This document shows positions 23,840 to 37,080 of a DNA stretch of 64,000 nucleotides, piece after piece. Numbering within the stretch: the stretch's first letter is position 1; each line of letters begins with the position of its first letter. The notes under the pieces were generated by a model, which saw only the letters and a program-made list of their open reading frames with translations, did not search any database and had not been told where the DNA came from. The DNA lies in contig JAMJFZ010000070.1 of the NCBI GenBank assembly GCA_026225945.1, positions 682,001 through 746,000 of the forward strand, written 5' to 3'. This DNA is from Cricetomys ansorgei (taxonomy: Eukaryota > Chordata > Mammalia > Rodentia > Nesomyidae). The translations under genes were made by a program, and so were the position numbers.

Positions 23840-24865
23840 TAAGGAGTACCAAAGTAAAACATGTGGATCTCTCTGTGAAGGGGACAAATTTTCAGGTAAA
23901 CTTGGGGAGGATGGGAATACATCACTTGGGGGAAAAGGATTAGAGACAGAGAATACAGAGAATATAGACTGGAATTGGGAGGTATTTTGGAGCTACTCTT
24001 GCAACCTAGTATTGTGGAAACTCCCTGCCATTCAGAAGGGTGAACCTAGAAAAATTCTAATACTGGGGAATACGGAATCTGTATTATCCATCTTCTATAA
24101 CTAGGAAAAGCTTACAGTAGTGGGACTGGGACACCTAATAAGCCACAAAAGCTTCCACCTACAAATTGTACTGTCTTCAAGTTGTATTGGGCCAATAGCA
24201 GGCAGGACTTCAAAATGAGAGATGTAACAGATGATTGACACTTTAGGAATGGCCAGGAATCAGACTCTTGATATCCCATAGATGATTCACAATGAAGTTT
24301 GACTTTATTAAAATATCAGTGTCTAGTCTAACCTTCATCAGAGAAGTTTTAGCTGATGGCAGCAGTAAGAGAGTCCCATGGCCAAACATTTGGTGGAGGT
24401 TAGAAATCAAGGGGTAAGAGTGCAGAGACACATTGTGGGGACTAAAGTAGTCAAAGGTAGTAGGAGACATGCCTCATGGAGTCAACTGTCCAGGATACAT
24501 AGTGACTCACAGAGACAGAAGCTGTTGTCAGGGAGCTTGCATGGTTCTGTGGGAGGTTCCCCACATATATTTTAAGGTGGTTGGGCTACATATTTTTGTA
24601 GTACTCATACAAGTTGAAGTGATAGTTTTCTAACATATATACCTTCGGTTTAGGCCCTGCTACATGGTGTGTTCTATTTTTCTTTTTTTAAGAAAATCAG
24701 GAAGAGGAACATATGTGGATGTGAGGGAGAGGAGAGATGGGGAAGAACTCAGAGTAGTGGAGGGAGAGGAGCCTTCATTCTGGATGTATCATAAACAGGA
24801 CAAAAACAAAATTAAGCAAAATTAAAAAAATAAAAAGGAAGATCTGTAATGTAAAAAAAAAAAAA
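23840..24865 (+). mobile_element. L1 3'-UTR insertion ii, copy B
   Basis: Counterpart of 9600-10620 with the same internal order, the polypurine tract (24718-24775) and the A-rich tail (24840-24866). The 65-codon open stretch at 24378-24575 is part of this UTR. Confidence 0.7.
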
Positions 24866-25589
24866 CTAAGTCAGCTTCCTTTGAAAAGTAGAGCTGCATC
24901 CAGGTGAATCATAGACATATGGATTTATTACAAAAAATGTAGAAAATATATGAGAAACCATACATTAAACTTAAAAAACATGGACACTGGTTTTGGAAAA
25001 TATTTTCAAGGGAAACAACATTTACTTACAGGTCAGAGCGGCAAGGGAGATGAGGTAATGTTTACAAAAATGTAGATATTTGGGACTTTGAGGAAAACAT
25101 TGGGTAAAAAAGCATAAGCTTTAAAAATCATGAAGAAATCCTTAATATCATTAATGAAAAATATTAATCAGTTATTAACAAATAATATTTTGTACAGAGG
25201 AGTATAAATAATAATGAAAGAAATATAACAATTGATTACTTTCTTTCTGGAAATATAAACTAATTTCAAAACAAACTAAAATGATCATATTGCTAAGTTT
25301 CTGTGCACTATAACTTCCTTTGTTGATACTAAGCCTTAGAATCAAGCTAAGAAATACAGCAAATGAGTACTGATAAACAGAACAAGTCAGTGAGTTAACC
25401 ATTTGGTTAGCAAAGGTTAATACATGCTAGTATATCATCTAATGTAATTAGATTATAAAGTGGAACTTCCACATTTCTTATTTTTTCATAACAGAAAAGA
25501 AAAGAACATAAAGAAATAATTAAAAAGAGTGTGTGACCCTTTCATTCTTACTTTCAGAATTCTACAATTTCCATGACTACACTCATTGT

Positions 25590-25770
25590 ATGAAGTTCAG
25601 AAAGCTGAAGACTGCTTCTTAGGACAGAATGGAAAGACTGGAAGGAAGAAAGGCTAGCTGTGTTATACGGTCCAAATGCTGTGAATGTGATTGTACAGAA
25701 TGTCTAAAGATTTCAAATTTCAATCAATTCTTAACTACTCTTTTTCCCATTTATAGAAAGAATGGTTTAT
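25590..25770 (+). other. Shared short frame ORF2, copy B, stop-interrupted
   Basis: Counterpart of the ORF2 centre of copy A. The SWD tryptophan codon reads TAG (near 25613), while the cysteine-rich KCCECDCTECLK stretch remains readable after it. Confidence 0.2.
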
Positions 25771-27824
25771 CACTGACATATATTATAAGGTGTTTTTTGT
25801 TTTAGAAAATAATTCTTCAAAATTTCACATTGGGAAATTATTATCTCAGATGTCTCACATCTCTGTACCAAGATGTTCAAAACCCCCACACTAAGTAAGT
25901 CCTTATCAAAATATCATTTATTTTAGTTTCATTTTGTAACCCTATGAATTTATTCAGAGTTACATGTGTGACCATGGCTTTGTAACTAATTCTTATACCC
26001 TAATGGCCTCACCACTGGGAATAAACGGAAATGGTAGCAGTTACCATACTGAAAAACAATACTGATCAACGGACCCTAGTTCAGGAAGAATGGGACAAAT
26101 CTCATAGTCAATGTTCTCATCTATGCATCCCATCATTCAGGCCAAGTTCAGAAAAATATTCTAACTCTGAATATAAAGAACAGCTCACCAATGGGACCTA
26201 ATTAGACTAAAATGCATTTGAACATATAAAGGTACCATGCTTGTTTTATTTAATTGATTTCAACAGGCATATGTACTATCTCACTGATAAATATTTGTCA
26301 TGTTTAAATTTATTAATGCTACTAGAGATTTACATATTTCTACATTCTGAATGCATGCACTGTTATAAGTAATGATTTGATATATATTCTTTAAATGTTT
26401 GATTTTTCGTTGAAGCATTTCATCCATGTATCTCGAAGGTCCAAATATCTATATTTGATAAGTTTTACCTCTCTACCTCTGATTCTCTTGTCTTCATAAG
26501 ACAATGAATACACTCAATGATTTGTCCTTAAAGAATCTTTTCTTACTCCAATACTCAGACTTTAAAGCTCTTTGGACCAGTTTTCTTAATTTCTCCTGTT
26601 TCATCTCTTAAGTGTAAGAATGTCTGACTTTCCTGCATGTAGTTTTACATTACTGAGGAAAATTACTTAGAAGGGTCTGAATGCAGATCCTCTGTTTTTC
26701 TAAAAACAAGTAAATTGTGAGGAATAAAAATTTTGACAATTTTTTTATCAAAATCCATCTGCAATGAGTATTAACCAACATCTTACTCCTTCACTTTTTC
26801 AGTAAACAGTGTATTATTTATCATTCCTAATTAGTACATATATCTGGACATCGGTACCCTATAAAGATATGATTTTGGACAGAAATCTATGGTTTAACAA
26901 CACCAAGATTAATTAAACATGATGATTATGAAAAGTAAGTATTATTTAATTTTTGGATGCGTTATAAATATCTTCTGATTTTCCAACCTCATGCAGTTCC
27001 TTTGACATTGAATTCCTGAATCATCAAATTTAATTATCAACATCCATTAAGATTTAACTCCCAACACATTTATTTTATTATTTACTTTTCTCCTCTTTCA
27101 ACTTAGGTATAACAGGAATGGGTCCTTGACACTCACACCTGTTTGTGTTGGAGTGGAACATGTGTTATTTCAATTTAATACTTAAAGAAATATGTCTCAT
27201 TGCCCCAAATATAAAAAAGATTGATCAAGTTTTCCTTTCCTCTCTACAGCCTTTTTAGAGTCCTAGGTTAAAGCCATGTTTCATTAGTGGTTTTGCAAAG
27301 AGAGGTTTTTATATGTCCAATATCCATGTTCATAGATCTTAATATGACTAGGTTGTTAGCTGCTCTTCTTAAAAATATAGATCCAAGGCTAATCTGGAAC
27401 AGCCTACAGTGTAAACAAACTTTGGAATATTTGTTTATAGATCTTTATTCTGTGTTAAAATTTTGTTTATGTACACAGATAATTTATCTCATGCTTATAG
27501 AAATGTTTCTGCTTGGAAAATATATAACAAAATTCTCTTTTAAATAAAATTAATTGATATATTTTTATTATAGAAAAATCAGTATCTACATTTAGGCTGC
27601 ATTGCAGTATAAAACAGATATAAACTCTTTTAAAAATATATTGAGTTTTAAACACTACTAAACTGAATCAAACATGAGAATCTGAAAAGACAATACTCTT
27701 TATAGTTAGGTTGAGTGACGAATCATTTCAGAATCTTCAGTGTCAACAGAGCACTCTGGCTTTGACTTCCTATACAATACCTGGCAATTTGCCTTCTTTA
27801 TTCAGTTTAAGGTCAAACCAGAAC

Positions 27825-28200
27825 AGGTTTTGAAAATGGAGTCCTGTGCAAGAAGTTCTTTCACATATATTCTGTAGGCTAATTCATATGTTCCCTTCTT
27901 AGCAATTTCAGTGTTTCAGATTTCATGTTTGTATCATTGATCCATTTTTATTATTTTTTGTGCAAGGTGATTGCTGTAAGTCTACTTGTCTACTTTCATT
28001 CCTCTCACACAAGCATCCAATTTTTACTAAACCAATTGTTGAAGATATTTTATTCTCCAGCTTTTTTTGCATATTCATCAAATAATTTTAGAAGAAAAAA
28101 TATTTACTTCAATAAGGCTGCTTCATTTTATTTAAAATATTTCTTTTAAATACTTTTAACATTCCTGATGTAGTCTCATTATTTTGCTTCGAATCATGGT
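27825..28200 (-). mobile_element. Antisense L1 ORF2 fragment, copy B
   Basis: The plus strand reads gagtcctgtgcaagaagttc, ctgtaggctaat, gtttcagatttc, ttgatccattt and tttgtgcaaggtga in that order. That is the antisense of a conserved part of mammalian L1 ORF2. It is frameshifted. The same fragment occurs in G at 61996-62370. Confidence 0.65.
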
Positions 28201-28874
28201 AATGACAGGGGAATTAAGACCAGTAGGTGGTGACAATCCTGAAATTTCAATTGCCCTTCACAGTAGAACAGTTATTGTGAGTCCAAGTCAAACTACTTCT
28301 GGATAAACAAGTCGATGAACAAATCCTTTCTGAGAATGGTAGATATTGAAAAAAATAAACTGTATAAAAAAGTCTAAATCTCAGATGACAGACACAATGT
28401 ACAACTCAGTACTTTTCTAGCAGTGAAATTTAAACCTACACTATTTATGACTGTGTTATCTGGTACTTTCTAATTTTTCCAATGTGGATAATGAGCTATT
28501 TTAACATATTTTTTGTATATAATTGTGGATTTTGAAATTAGCCTGTGAATGAATCTAACATTTTTGAAGCAAAATGCTATCGAATTACTTTCCACATGTT
28601 CTTTCCTCCATCCCGTCAGTCCTGTTCATCAAACTTGTCTCATATCCCCCTTATTCTACAGTCGGTATCCTATTTGCATTTGTTTTTATTGCTAAATATA
28701 TATACATAATGCCTATGCATGTGTATATAAAATATTTGCATACATCCTGGTTAATCTGTTTTTGTTGTTTCTACATATTTTTTAAATGTTGAGAAGTCTA
28801 CATTGGACAACCAATAACGGAAGTTTTACCCAACGTAGGCTAAGTCTGCACATTGCATTTTATTCATTAAAGTC

Positions 28875-29351
28875 TTAAAGCAGATAGGTAGATAAGCGTT
28901 TGGCCAAGTAGACAAGAAGATAAAAGAGATGACCCAAATAATCACAGTAAGAACTGAACAGCAAAGTATGGTTGCTTGAATATCTAAATGAGAAAACACA
29001 TTTTACAGTGATAAATACAGAGATAAAATCAGAATGGCAAAGTTTTGGGTAAATTGGGAACATGTAACCAAAAAGAAAGAAATGATTGCTGATAAAAATC
29101 CAGTGCCTATGATCACAAAAACGGTCTTCCCATGGTGAACCTAAGAAAAGTGAACTTCTATTAACATTGCAATTCTGAATTTTAGAAGTCTGGATACATT
29201 TAATAAATCTACCAGCTTTTGGGAGGACCTGGATACTATTCAGATGGGCCAAGAATGTTGAACATATTTTCATAAATGAATATATGAGCAAGATTGATGG
29301 AGCCATTGTGGAGCCATTCAAACATTTGATGAGGCTGCAATTCTTCCACAT
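28875..29351 (-). other. 158-codon minus-strand frame, possible membrane-protein pseudogene
   Basis: This is the longest frame in the window. In this frame the product is hydrophobic but unremarkable. In the neighbouring frame, the stretch from about 29140 down to 28810 reads as two strongly hydrophobic segments, one around KTVFVIIGTGFLSAIISFFL and one around CCSVLTVIIWVISFILLSTW, separated by one stop. It is preceded by a plausible splice acceptor (ttttcttag at about 29139-29147). That looks more like a decayed exon of a multi-span membrane protein than does the open frame itself. I cannot name the family. Confidence 0.25.
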
Positions 29352-29430
29352 GAATAGTCATGAGCCACTGAGTCCAGCTCAAATCTTGGAATTGGTTCAG
29401 TATTGTTTATTCCAGATTATGCTTTTGGAT

Positions 29431-29431
<1 letters not shown>

Positions 29432-29476
<45 letters not shown>
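29432..29476 (+). repeat. (TC)n microsatellite
   Basis: Pure TC run of about 45 bases. Overlapping Ser/Leu and Glu/Arg frames are artefacts of it. Confidence 0.97.
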
Positions 29477-29481
<5 letters not shown>

Positions 29482-30469
29482 AACAAATGTAAGTTTGTCT
29501 CCATTTCAACTGTATTAATTTGTCAAGGGTATTTTCCACATCTGTGGCAGAGAGTAGCATGTCACTGTATAACAGCATAATTTTATTTGAAAAGAATCTT
29601 TGCACATGTCATCAAGTGTAATGATGACTGGTGACTGGATTGAACAAAATATTTCTCCTCTCCATGTAAGGAGAGTGAACATTGGAGACAGTGGTACATC
29701 TATTGTCAGGAGGATTTTTGACTGTCTTGGCAGGGAATGAAATCATAGAACACAAAATTTGACAACTGTCTTCCATAAACGAGGAGAGAATACTTGCTAA
29801 AATTGACTTTCAGTGCAAAGAGAAGGAATTAATCCTGCTTTTTGTCTGTTCATTTCTGGTCTTCCCAATTGTAAGAACAGACATTTTTAAAAAATTTTTG
29901 TCCCTTAGTATTTGTTTTTTGTTAAAATTAAAATTCTTATATAAAGAACACTCCATGAATACTTTGGGTACCATTTTCCCTAGACCAGGATAGCAACATA
30001 TTTTGAAGATTAAATTTTAACATAATTTTACTTTTGTATAACATCAATTAACAAATGGATTTCATACTGAACATGAGTATGTGCATAATTATCTTTGTTT
30101 TTTAATATTGTTCATGAATGAATGCTCATCTAAATTCTAAGGCTTTTAAGATGGAATATTTGAGTAGGATGGCCTTAAATGTTAAAAACCAAAAGAATTC
30201 ATAGGCTTCTATTACTATTTTCATGTAGGGTGATTATTGACTTGAATACATCAGGTCCCCACGAAGTAAAGACTGCAAAAGACAGAGATAAAAAAGAAGT
30301 AAGAGTTGAAGAAGACAGGACGCTTATCATTGCACCAAACTCAACTCCACAGTTAGAGATTGGAATGTGATTTGATTTTCCATCCAGCAAATAAGTCAGA
30401 GTCTTCTGTATCAAGTTAATTTTAAAACAAAATTAATTTAAATGTAAACAATAATGTAAAGTTGACAGC

Positions 30470-30600
30470 CAAGAATGACAATGTACTCAGAGGCAGGGAC
30501 AGGCTTGGATTTTACATACTTAAGGTAAATCTGGTAAGTATAGTGAGTTTTGTGCGAATATAAGCTAAAGTGTAATTTATGTCTCCAGTAAAACAAACAA
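30470..30600 (+). mobile_element. Decayed B1-like SINE, copy C
   Basis: Counterpart of 7158-7315, shortened: gacaatgtactcagaggcag and then gtgtaatttatgtctc. Confidence 0.4.
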
Positions 30601-30809
30601 AAAAAACCCTCAAACATTTAATTTGTCAAATTACACTTAATGAAACTTGGATAGACAGTGACAAGTATAGAAAGTATTCCTACATTTGCAATGGAGGCCC
30701 TCATATCCTAGCTGTAAACAACATCTCTGTAACTGGATTTATGTCCTACCCTACAATAGGTATGTAATAAAAGAAGGAAACCTAGTAAACTACCAGTATC
30801 TACTCTGGT

Positions 30810-31725
30810 AGGCAGATCTCCAATGCAGTGTTTATGATTCTCAGTCTGTGTGGTAATTAAGTAATGGCATGAATTAGCTTGTTTGCTTTTTGACCTGAAA
30901 AGAGCCCCCTATGGTATTTCCCAACAGCAGGGGCAATCTTCTTCTTTTCTCTGACTGATATTTAAAGAATCTATCATCTTTGGAAAAAACTCAGACATAA
31001 TCCCTTTTCAAATGGCCATCTCTCCTACAACGAAAACAGCAGGTATTTTGATATTTGTGCCCCTTAACTATTGATTCTCTTATGACAGCAGACGTATAAG
31101 TATTTGAAAGTATATCTACAGTAGCTCAAATCTGCTGCACTATGGGTGCAGACTTTTCCTGTAGAAGCTGTAAAAACATTTTCATTTGCAGTGGTCGTGA
31201 TCTTCACCTTGATCTTCAGAGTCTGCAATAGCCCTTGTTGTGGCTTTACATAGTCTTCATAGAAAATCTATAAAGAACTCCATTGAGCCTTGAATGATCT
31301 TGGTTAAGGAAATTTAAAATTTGCCTGAATCTTCTACCTATTCCTAAACCCTCGAAGATGCCAAATGACAATGGTTTATGCTCACATCATCAATTAGAAC
31401 CTACTCTTGTAATTCTGTATAGTGACCCTCACCAACTAGCTGGTCTGAGGTTTTACTTATTCCCATTGCTTTGTAATACTGTTGCATGTATGTTGCCTCT
31501 TCTTACCAACAAGTAATCCACTGAAGGTTAGATCCAGCCTCAGTGGAATTTGACAGTGAAGGCAATGACAGTGATTTCCCTTTTCAATCTTATGAGAGCA
31601 TTTGATGCTGGACTGTCAAATTACTCAGCACCTGCTAAACATAAGGTGAATACATGCTCTATGCGACCATGATGTTTTTTAATGTATATAAATCACTCAT
31701 TTCTAATGGATGCCTTCTTTTCACA
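30810..31725 (-). pseudogene. Endogenous retrovirus gag fragment (ERVK-like)
   Basis: This block interrupts copy C between ctactctggt (30807) and the sequence that A, B and D continue with. On the minus strand, about 30999-31043 encodes a nucleocapsid-type zinc knuckle, C-x2-C-x4-H-x4, with the last cysteine position changed to tyrosine. Just upstream (about 31090-31280) is capsid-like sequence with a short match to the usual gag C-terminal region. Several stops and frameshifts are present. There is no LTR, protease or polymerase that I can see at either end. The knuckle sequence suggests a class II (betaretrovirus-like) element, but that is a guess. Confidence 0.55.
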
Positions 31726-31789
31726 GAGAATGCCCTACCATCATTTCACAAGACCAAGTTATCCAGAACTGTATTCTAAATTCCACTGG

Positions 31790-32480
31790 ATTAACAAAAA
31801 ATGTAGAGCTAATCCTGATTGAAGAACCTTGTCTTTGCATCAGACACCGTCACAGTAAATCACAACGTTTTAAATTGGAGACATTATGTCATAGAGTACA
31901 AAAGTCCATTGGCAAAATTATAGCACAACTCTGTACTAGTGGCTCTACCACCAATTCAAAAGTGGCATCTGAAAAAATTTAAGAGTTAGAGGAACAGAAA
32001 TTTGTTCAGAGATCGATTCTTATGAAATAATAGGGATACTGCAACAAAAATACGTAAAATTATGGTTGACTAAAAAGAATCTGAACACTGACAACAAATG
32101 TAATTATGCTACCATGGAAGAGGACAATTTTATGTTTCCAACCATAGACAAAACCTAACAACTAATGAATGGAAGAAAAATATTAATTTTCTCATGGATG
32201 ACAACCCTAAATTCTTTCCAATATCAAAGTGTATTCTAAATTTGCATATGAAAAGAAGATGCACATAAACACCCCAGAAGGTCATATTTATACAACTATG
32301 TTTATATGTATGGAATAACATGTATGTAACAATAATATTTGAAGAAAATCATTAATTTGAGAGAAAGTCAGTACGTAGAATAGAGAAGATGCAGGGAGGA
32401 CAAACAATGGAGCATGATGTAATAATATTTTAATGTAAGCAAAAAGTGATCAAAACAGGAACTGATATGTAACAAACATA
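31790..32480 (+). mobile_element. L1 3'-UTR fragment i, copy C
   Basis: Opens with tgattgaagaaccttgtctt and acaccgtcacagtaaatcac and ends with the purine-rich gaagatgcagggaggacaaa and atgtaataatattttaatg. It is the best preserved copy of this 5' portion. Confidence 0.65.
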
Positions 32481-33167
32481 ATTCAATATTTTACATTTGA
32501 GTTGGAATAGTATTTCTAATATAAAATAATCCTGGGGTTCATATTTCACATTCAGAAATATGTGGTATTTTTATTAGGATTTCTTTTTCTTCATCTAGTT
32601 AATAATTATCTAATAGTTTTCTTCATTATTTTTTATTATTATATAATTTACCACATTATTTCAGGATTCTTTACGCAACTTTCAAGGATTTTAATTGTGT
32701 TTATCTCATTCTTATATCTACTCATTTTTTGTATGTAATATCTATCAATAGTTATACTGAGAAAAGAAAAATACAGAGACAAGAAGAAACAGAACAAGAC
32801 ATGAAGAATACTCTATAAAGTGAGCAAACTGCAAATCTTACAGCAAAAAATGAAAAAATTAGGAAATTTGCTTTGTAACTTCATGGATATATAGTTTAGT
32901 TTGCCTTGGAATGTGCTGCCTGGGTTTTCTTTCCTTCAAGACAGGTTTTGGTCTAAGGTCAGCCATCAGAGTGTCTTTGAGGATGCAATGTGTCCTTAGA
33001 TATAATTTATTGTGTCAATATTCTGTTTATCTTCACTTAGGGAACTTGGAATTCTTATTTCCTATGGTTGGTTGAATTTGAAAAACATGAAGAAAATAAG
33101 TCCTTGAGTCTCCTCTCCCTTTAAGTCAGTGTAAAATGAAATGCAGATATAAGGAATTATCAAGGAA

Positions 33168-33425
33168 ATGAAAAAAAATTTTGATGTTGAAATTATAAAG
33201 AATTTCAGGTGTAATACAGACTTTATTTCAATGTTGGGACAGTTAGATGAAGTACTAGTATTGTCTTGTGATTACATAGAAACACAAGAGAATCAATTAA
33301 GAAATGATTTCAGTTTGTATTCAATAAATCTATCAGAAAATGAAAATATGAACTTAGATTGCAAATATGGTAATACTCAAGCAAAAACACAGAAAATTTC
33401 CAAGTATTATTTGCACAAATGGTAA
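33168..33425 (+). other. Shared short frame ORF1, copy C (85 codons)
   Basis: The core DFISMLGQLDEVLVLSCDYI and ETQENQLRND remains open despite about a quarter of bases being changed. The upstream part (ancestral MKC...) is in another frame and has stops. Open but probably not coding, for the reasons given for copy A. Confidence 0.15.
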
Positions 33426-33829
33426 AGACAGAAGAAGGAAAATAATTTAAAAAACTTTTCTGATATGATACAATAAGTGGAATAGATGAGGCAAAATGCA
33501 TAGGACTGAATAAAGAGCCAAACACACAGGGAAATGCTAAGAGTGGTAGGGTCTCTGACATGATGTATCACTAAACTGAAATAAAGAGTATTTGCATTTA
33601 AGACTCTCATGGTCAATTCATCTTGGTATTGAGTAAACAACAGTTTGTGCTTAAGACAATTCATTTATTTATAATAAAGTAATGAAATCAAAATATGGAT
33701 ATTAATTTGGGGATAATAAAATAAAATGATGCATCAAAATGTAAGCTAGCATATTTTCAATGGATATTCTAAGCAAAAGGATTTTGATAAGTACTAAATT
33801 AGAATATTTTTTTAATAATAAGACTTAAA

Positions 33830-34840
33830 GAGGACTCCAAAAAGGACATATGATTTTCTTTAGGAAGGGGAAGTAGAGGAGATGTTTCAAATAGACTTAT
33901 GTAGGAGGGGAATGTATCACCTGTGGGGAATGGGTTGTAGGGAGATAATATAGGGATTAGAGACTGGAATTGCGAGGGGCACTTGAAACTTAGTATTGTG
34001 GGCACTGCCTGGTATTTACAAGCATGACAATAGGGAGGAATCCTAGTAACAAAGAATAGGGAGCTTGAATTGTCCGTCTTCTTTAACCAGGGAAGACTTC
34101 CAGTAGTGAGACTAGGAAACCAATTCAGTAACAATATTTCCATCCTACAATTTGTGCTGCATTGCAAGATGTGCTGGGACAATAGAGAGGTAGATCCTCA
34201 TGTGGAGAGAAGAGGCCAGTAACTGACACTGCAGTGATATCCAGGAGGCAGACCATGCATAGTAACAGGTGATTCCCAATGATATACTGCTATTTTCATA
34301 GATCAGTATCTACTACAATCTTCATCAGAGAGGCTATCTCTAGTAGTTTATGGGAGCTGTTACCGAGTCCCATTCCCAAACATTGGGCAGAGTTTGGTGA
34401 ACTAGGGGGAAAAGAGAAGAGAGAAATTGTAAGGACTGGGCATGTCGAGGGCAGTAGGAGACATGTCTTATAGAATTAACACAAAGACTGAAGCAGAAGT
34501 CATGGAGCCTGCATGGGTCTGTGCTAGGTCCACCATATATATTCTAAGGTGGTTGGGCTTCATATTCTTTTAGAACTTCTACAAGTTGGAGTGGTTTTTT
34601 ATGACAATTTTATCTGCTCTAGGGCCTCTGTTAGATGGTATGGCTCTTATGTTAGATCTGACCTTTTTCTGAGGAGAAGAAGAGATAAGAGAATAGGTGG
34701 ATATGAGAGAGAAGGGAGATAGGAATAAGCTGGGAGAAGTGGAGGAAGGGAAGCATGAATTCTGGATATATAATACATGGGGGAAAATGAAATTAAACAA
34801 AATTAAAAAATAAAAAGTTCTGTAATCAAAAAGCTCTAAG
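33830..34840 (+). mobile_element. L1 3'-UTR insertion ii, copy C
   Basis: Counterpart of 9600-10620. The order cgtcttctttaaccaggga, ttcccaatgatatactgct, catcagagaggctatc and cattgggcagagtttgg is closer to the usual old rodent L1 3' UTR than in A or B. It ends with a polypurine tract (34675-34760) and an A-rich tail (34795-34832). Confidence 0.75.
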
Positions 34841-35564
34841 TAATCTTCCTCAGAAGAGTAAAGCTGCATCCTGGTGATGCACAGACCTATAGATTTAAGT
34901 AGGAAAACTTAACAAAATATGTGAGAAACCACTAATGAAACCTAAAAAATTGGACACTGGGTATAGGAAAAATTTTTCAGGGTAACCACCAATTAGTTAT
35001 TGCATTGTCTTAAATAGGACAAAGAGGTAATGAAAAACAGATAACTATAAAAATGTAGACATTTGGAACTCTTAAAAAACATTGTAAAACAGTAAGCATA
35101 TGTATTCAGAATGTTTGAAGAAATCCTTAATATCATTAATGAAACATGTGCATCAAATATTGACAAGAAATAATTTGTATGGAGAAATATAGATAAAATT
35201 GAAATAAATATATCCAATCATTTCATTCCTCTGAAAATATAAAATAAAACTCGATACAAACCATAAAAATGATATTACAAAATTCCTGTTCACACTGGCT
35301 TCCTTTGTCAATATTAATCCTGAGCATCAAGCCAAGAAATGTAACAGACGAGTACTGATAAACAGAAGATATGCGTGAGTCATCCATTTGGTTTGAAAAG
35401 GTTAATAAACAGAAGTATTTCATCTTCCTGTTATTGGATTAAAAAGTGGAATCTTCAATTATTCTTACTATTCAGTAAGAGAAAACAAAAGCACATAAGA
35501 AATAAACAAAGCCAATGTCATGTCCACTAATGCAGTTAGAATTCTACAATTTGAATACACCCAT

Positions 35565-35740
35565 TCTATGATGGTCACAATGCAGAAGATTGCTTCTTGA
35601 GACAGAGTGGACAGATTACACGGAAGAAAGGCTAGCTGTGAAATAGGGGCCGAATGCTGTGAGTGTGAATGCATGGAATGTCTAAAGCTTTCAAATTTCA
35701 TTCCGTTTCTCATGATTTTTTTCTGTTTATTGAAAGAGTG
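35565..35740 (+). other. Shared short frame ORF2, copy C, stop-interrupted
   Basis: Counterpart of ORF2. TGA replaces the SWD tryptophan codon near 35599. The cysteine-rich stretch continues downstream as ECCECECMECLK. Confidence 0.2.
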
Positions 35741-36099
35741 GTTTATTATTGATATGTCCAGTAAAGTGTTTTTAATTTGAGAATATATTCTTTCAAAATT
35801 TCACAGCATGTAAGTTGTTATCTTAGATGTCTCACTTCTCCATAACAAGGTTGTCAATCCCCTCACAACAAATCAGTATCAAACAACATTTATGTTACTT
35901 TTAATATGTTGATATATAAGTTTAATCAGAGCTATGTATGTGAATACGGCTTTGTTAGACGCCAACGGCCTCACCAGTGGGAAGAAGAAGAAATGCTTTC
36001 AAGATCAGGCAAATATGCTAGCTGTGAACAAAATGAACAGCTGACTAGTGGGACTTCATAGAACTAAAAAGCATTTGCACAGATAAATAAAACAGTCCA

Positions 36100-37080
36100 T
36101 TGGGTGAAGGGAAAGTCCACAGAATGAGAGAGAAGCATTTCTTTATATCAACTGACAGAGAATAAATAACTAGAATACATAAATATCTCAGAAAACAGAT
36201 TCAGAATGCAAATACAGCATTTAAGATATTTCTAGGACATGAAGTGAGTATTTAAGATGATACATACTGAAATAGAGAAAATTACACAGAAACATCTCAT
36301 AAGAGGTCCTATAGTGCTAGTCATTTGGGAACTGCAAATAAAAGAACTGCTGAGCATTCATCTTACCCTAGTCAGAAGAGCAAGGACAAATAAACCACAT
36401 CCAAAAAGAAATATTGGAGGCAATGTAAGGAAAAGGGAACACACAATGATTCTTGGTGGAATTGTAAAACTGTGAAAATCTGAAAAGCTGAGTGGATAAT
36501 TCTCAAAAGGCCATTTCTCTGCTATGCGAAAACAACTAGACATCCAATTTCAGGGACATTTTCTCAGTCATATGTATTGCTGTTCTATTTACAATACCTA
36601 GGAAATTGAAGCAACCTAAGTATTCTTCAGCTGAGAAGTAGATTCCTCAATGACTTAATTTTATTCAACTATAAAAAATTACAGGAAGAACTTTCTAGGT
36701 AAACTAAAGGAACAGGAAAATATAATGAAGACAGGAAACACACTATAAATACAGAGATATGAGTACACAATATTAAGAAATCAAATATATCCAGAATGTT
36801 TAAGGTGACTGTATGTAATATGAGGTTGAGTACTTGGAGGTGAGTCGTAGGATAAAGATACTATAAAATGAAAACAAAATTATAGGGTTAAGTTTCCCAG
36901 TGTGGAACTCATTCACACAATAGGGAAATGCACCACTTGATGAAGCATCAAGGGATCATATTGTACAATTCTATTTCATACGTATATATTTCACTTTACA
37001 TTTGTATTATGTATTTGTATTTTATATTTAACTCAAGTTATATAATATACATATATATGTAGGTATGTGCATTTGCATGT
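36100..37080 (+). mobile_element. Degraded L1, ORF2 3' region
   Basis: The strings gtcagaagagcaaggacaaa, ggaggcaatgtaagg, then gctgttctatttacaatacc and ggaaattgaagcaacctaag, then ttattcaactataaaaaat, are the familiar end of rodent L1 ORF2, heavily decayed. The reading frame is broken throughout. Confidence 0.75.

Larger units (their letters stand above)
17871..28790. repeat. Duplicon copy B (longest copy)
   Basis: B has the head shared with A (17871-19660), the middle shared with A, C, D and E, and the tail shared with D (26140-27815, against 57290-58945) and G (27820-28790, against 61996-62970). It therefore defines the fullest version of the unit, about 10.9 kb. The tail 26140-27820 contains no recognisable gene or repeat family. 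A small frame at 27287-27547 is not conserved in D. Confidence 0.9.
28790..30060. other. Spacer between copies B and C
   Basis: Not matched elsewhere in the window. It holds the 158-codon minus-strand frame at 28875-29351 and a (TC)n tract. From about 29480 to 30060 I see nothing recognisable. Confidence 0.5.
30060..36090. repeat. Duplicon copy C (diverged, 5'-truncated)
   Basis: It matches A from about 6750 (ttcatgaatgaatgctcatctaaattc against ttcagtaaataatgttcatctaaattc) through to B 26220 (gggacttcatagaactaaaaagcatttg). It is more diverged than A, B and D, roughly three bases in four by eye over ORF1. It lacks the head and the pyrimidine-rich block and carries a private ~0.9 kb insertion at 30810-31725. 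Confidence 0.85.

Noticed and set aside
27925..28149. Hydrophobic plus-strand frame, similar to 62128-62394
   Set aside because: It is the antisense strand of an L1 ORF2 fragment.
29284..29580. 98-codon plus-strand frame
   Set aside because: Half of it is the TC microsatellite, and the rest is antisense to another open frame.
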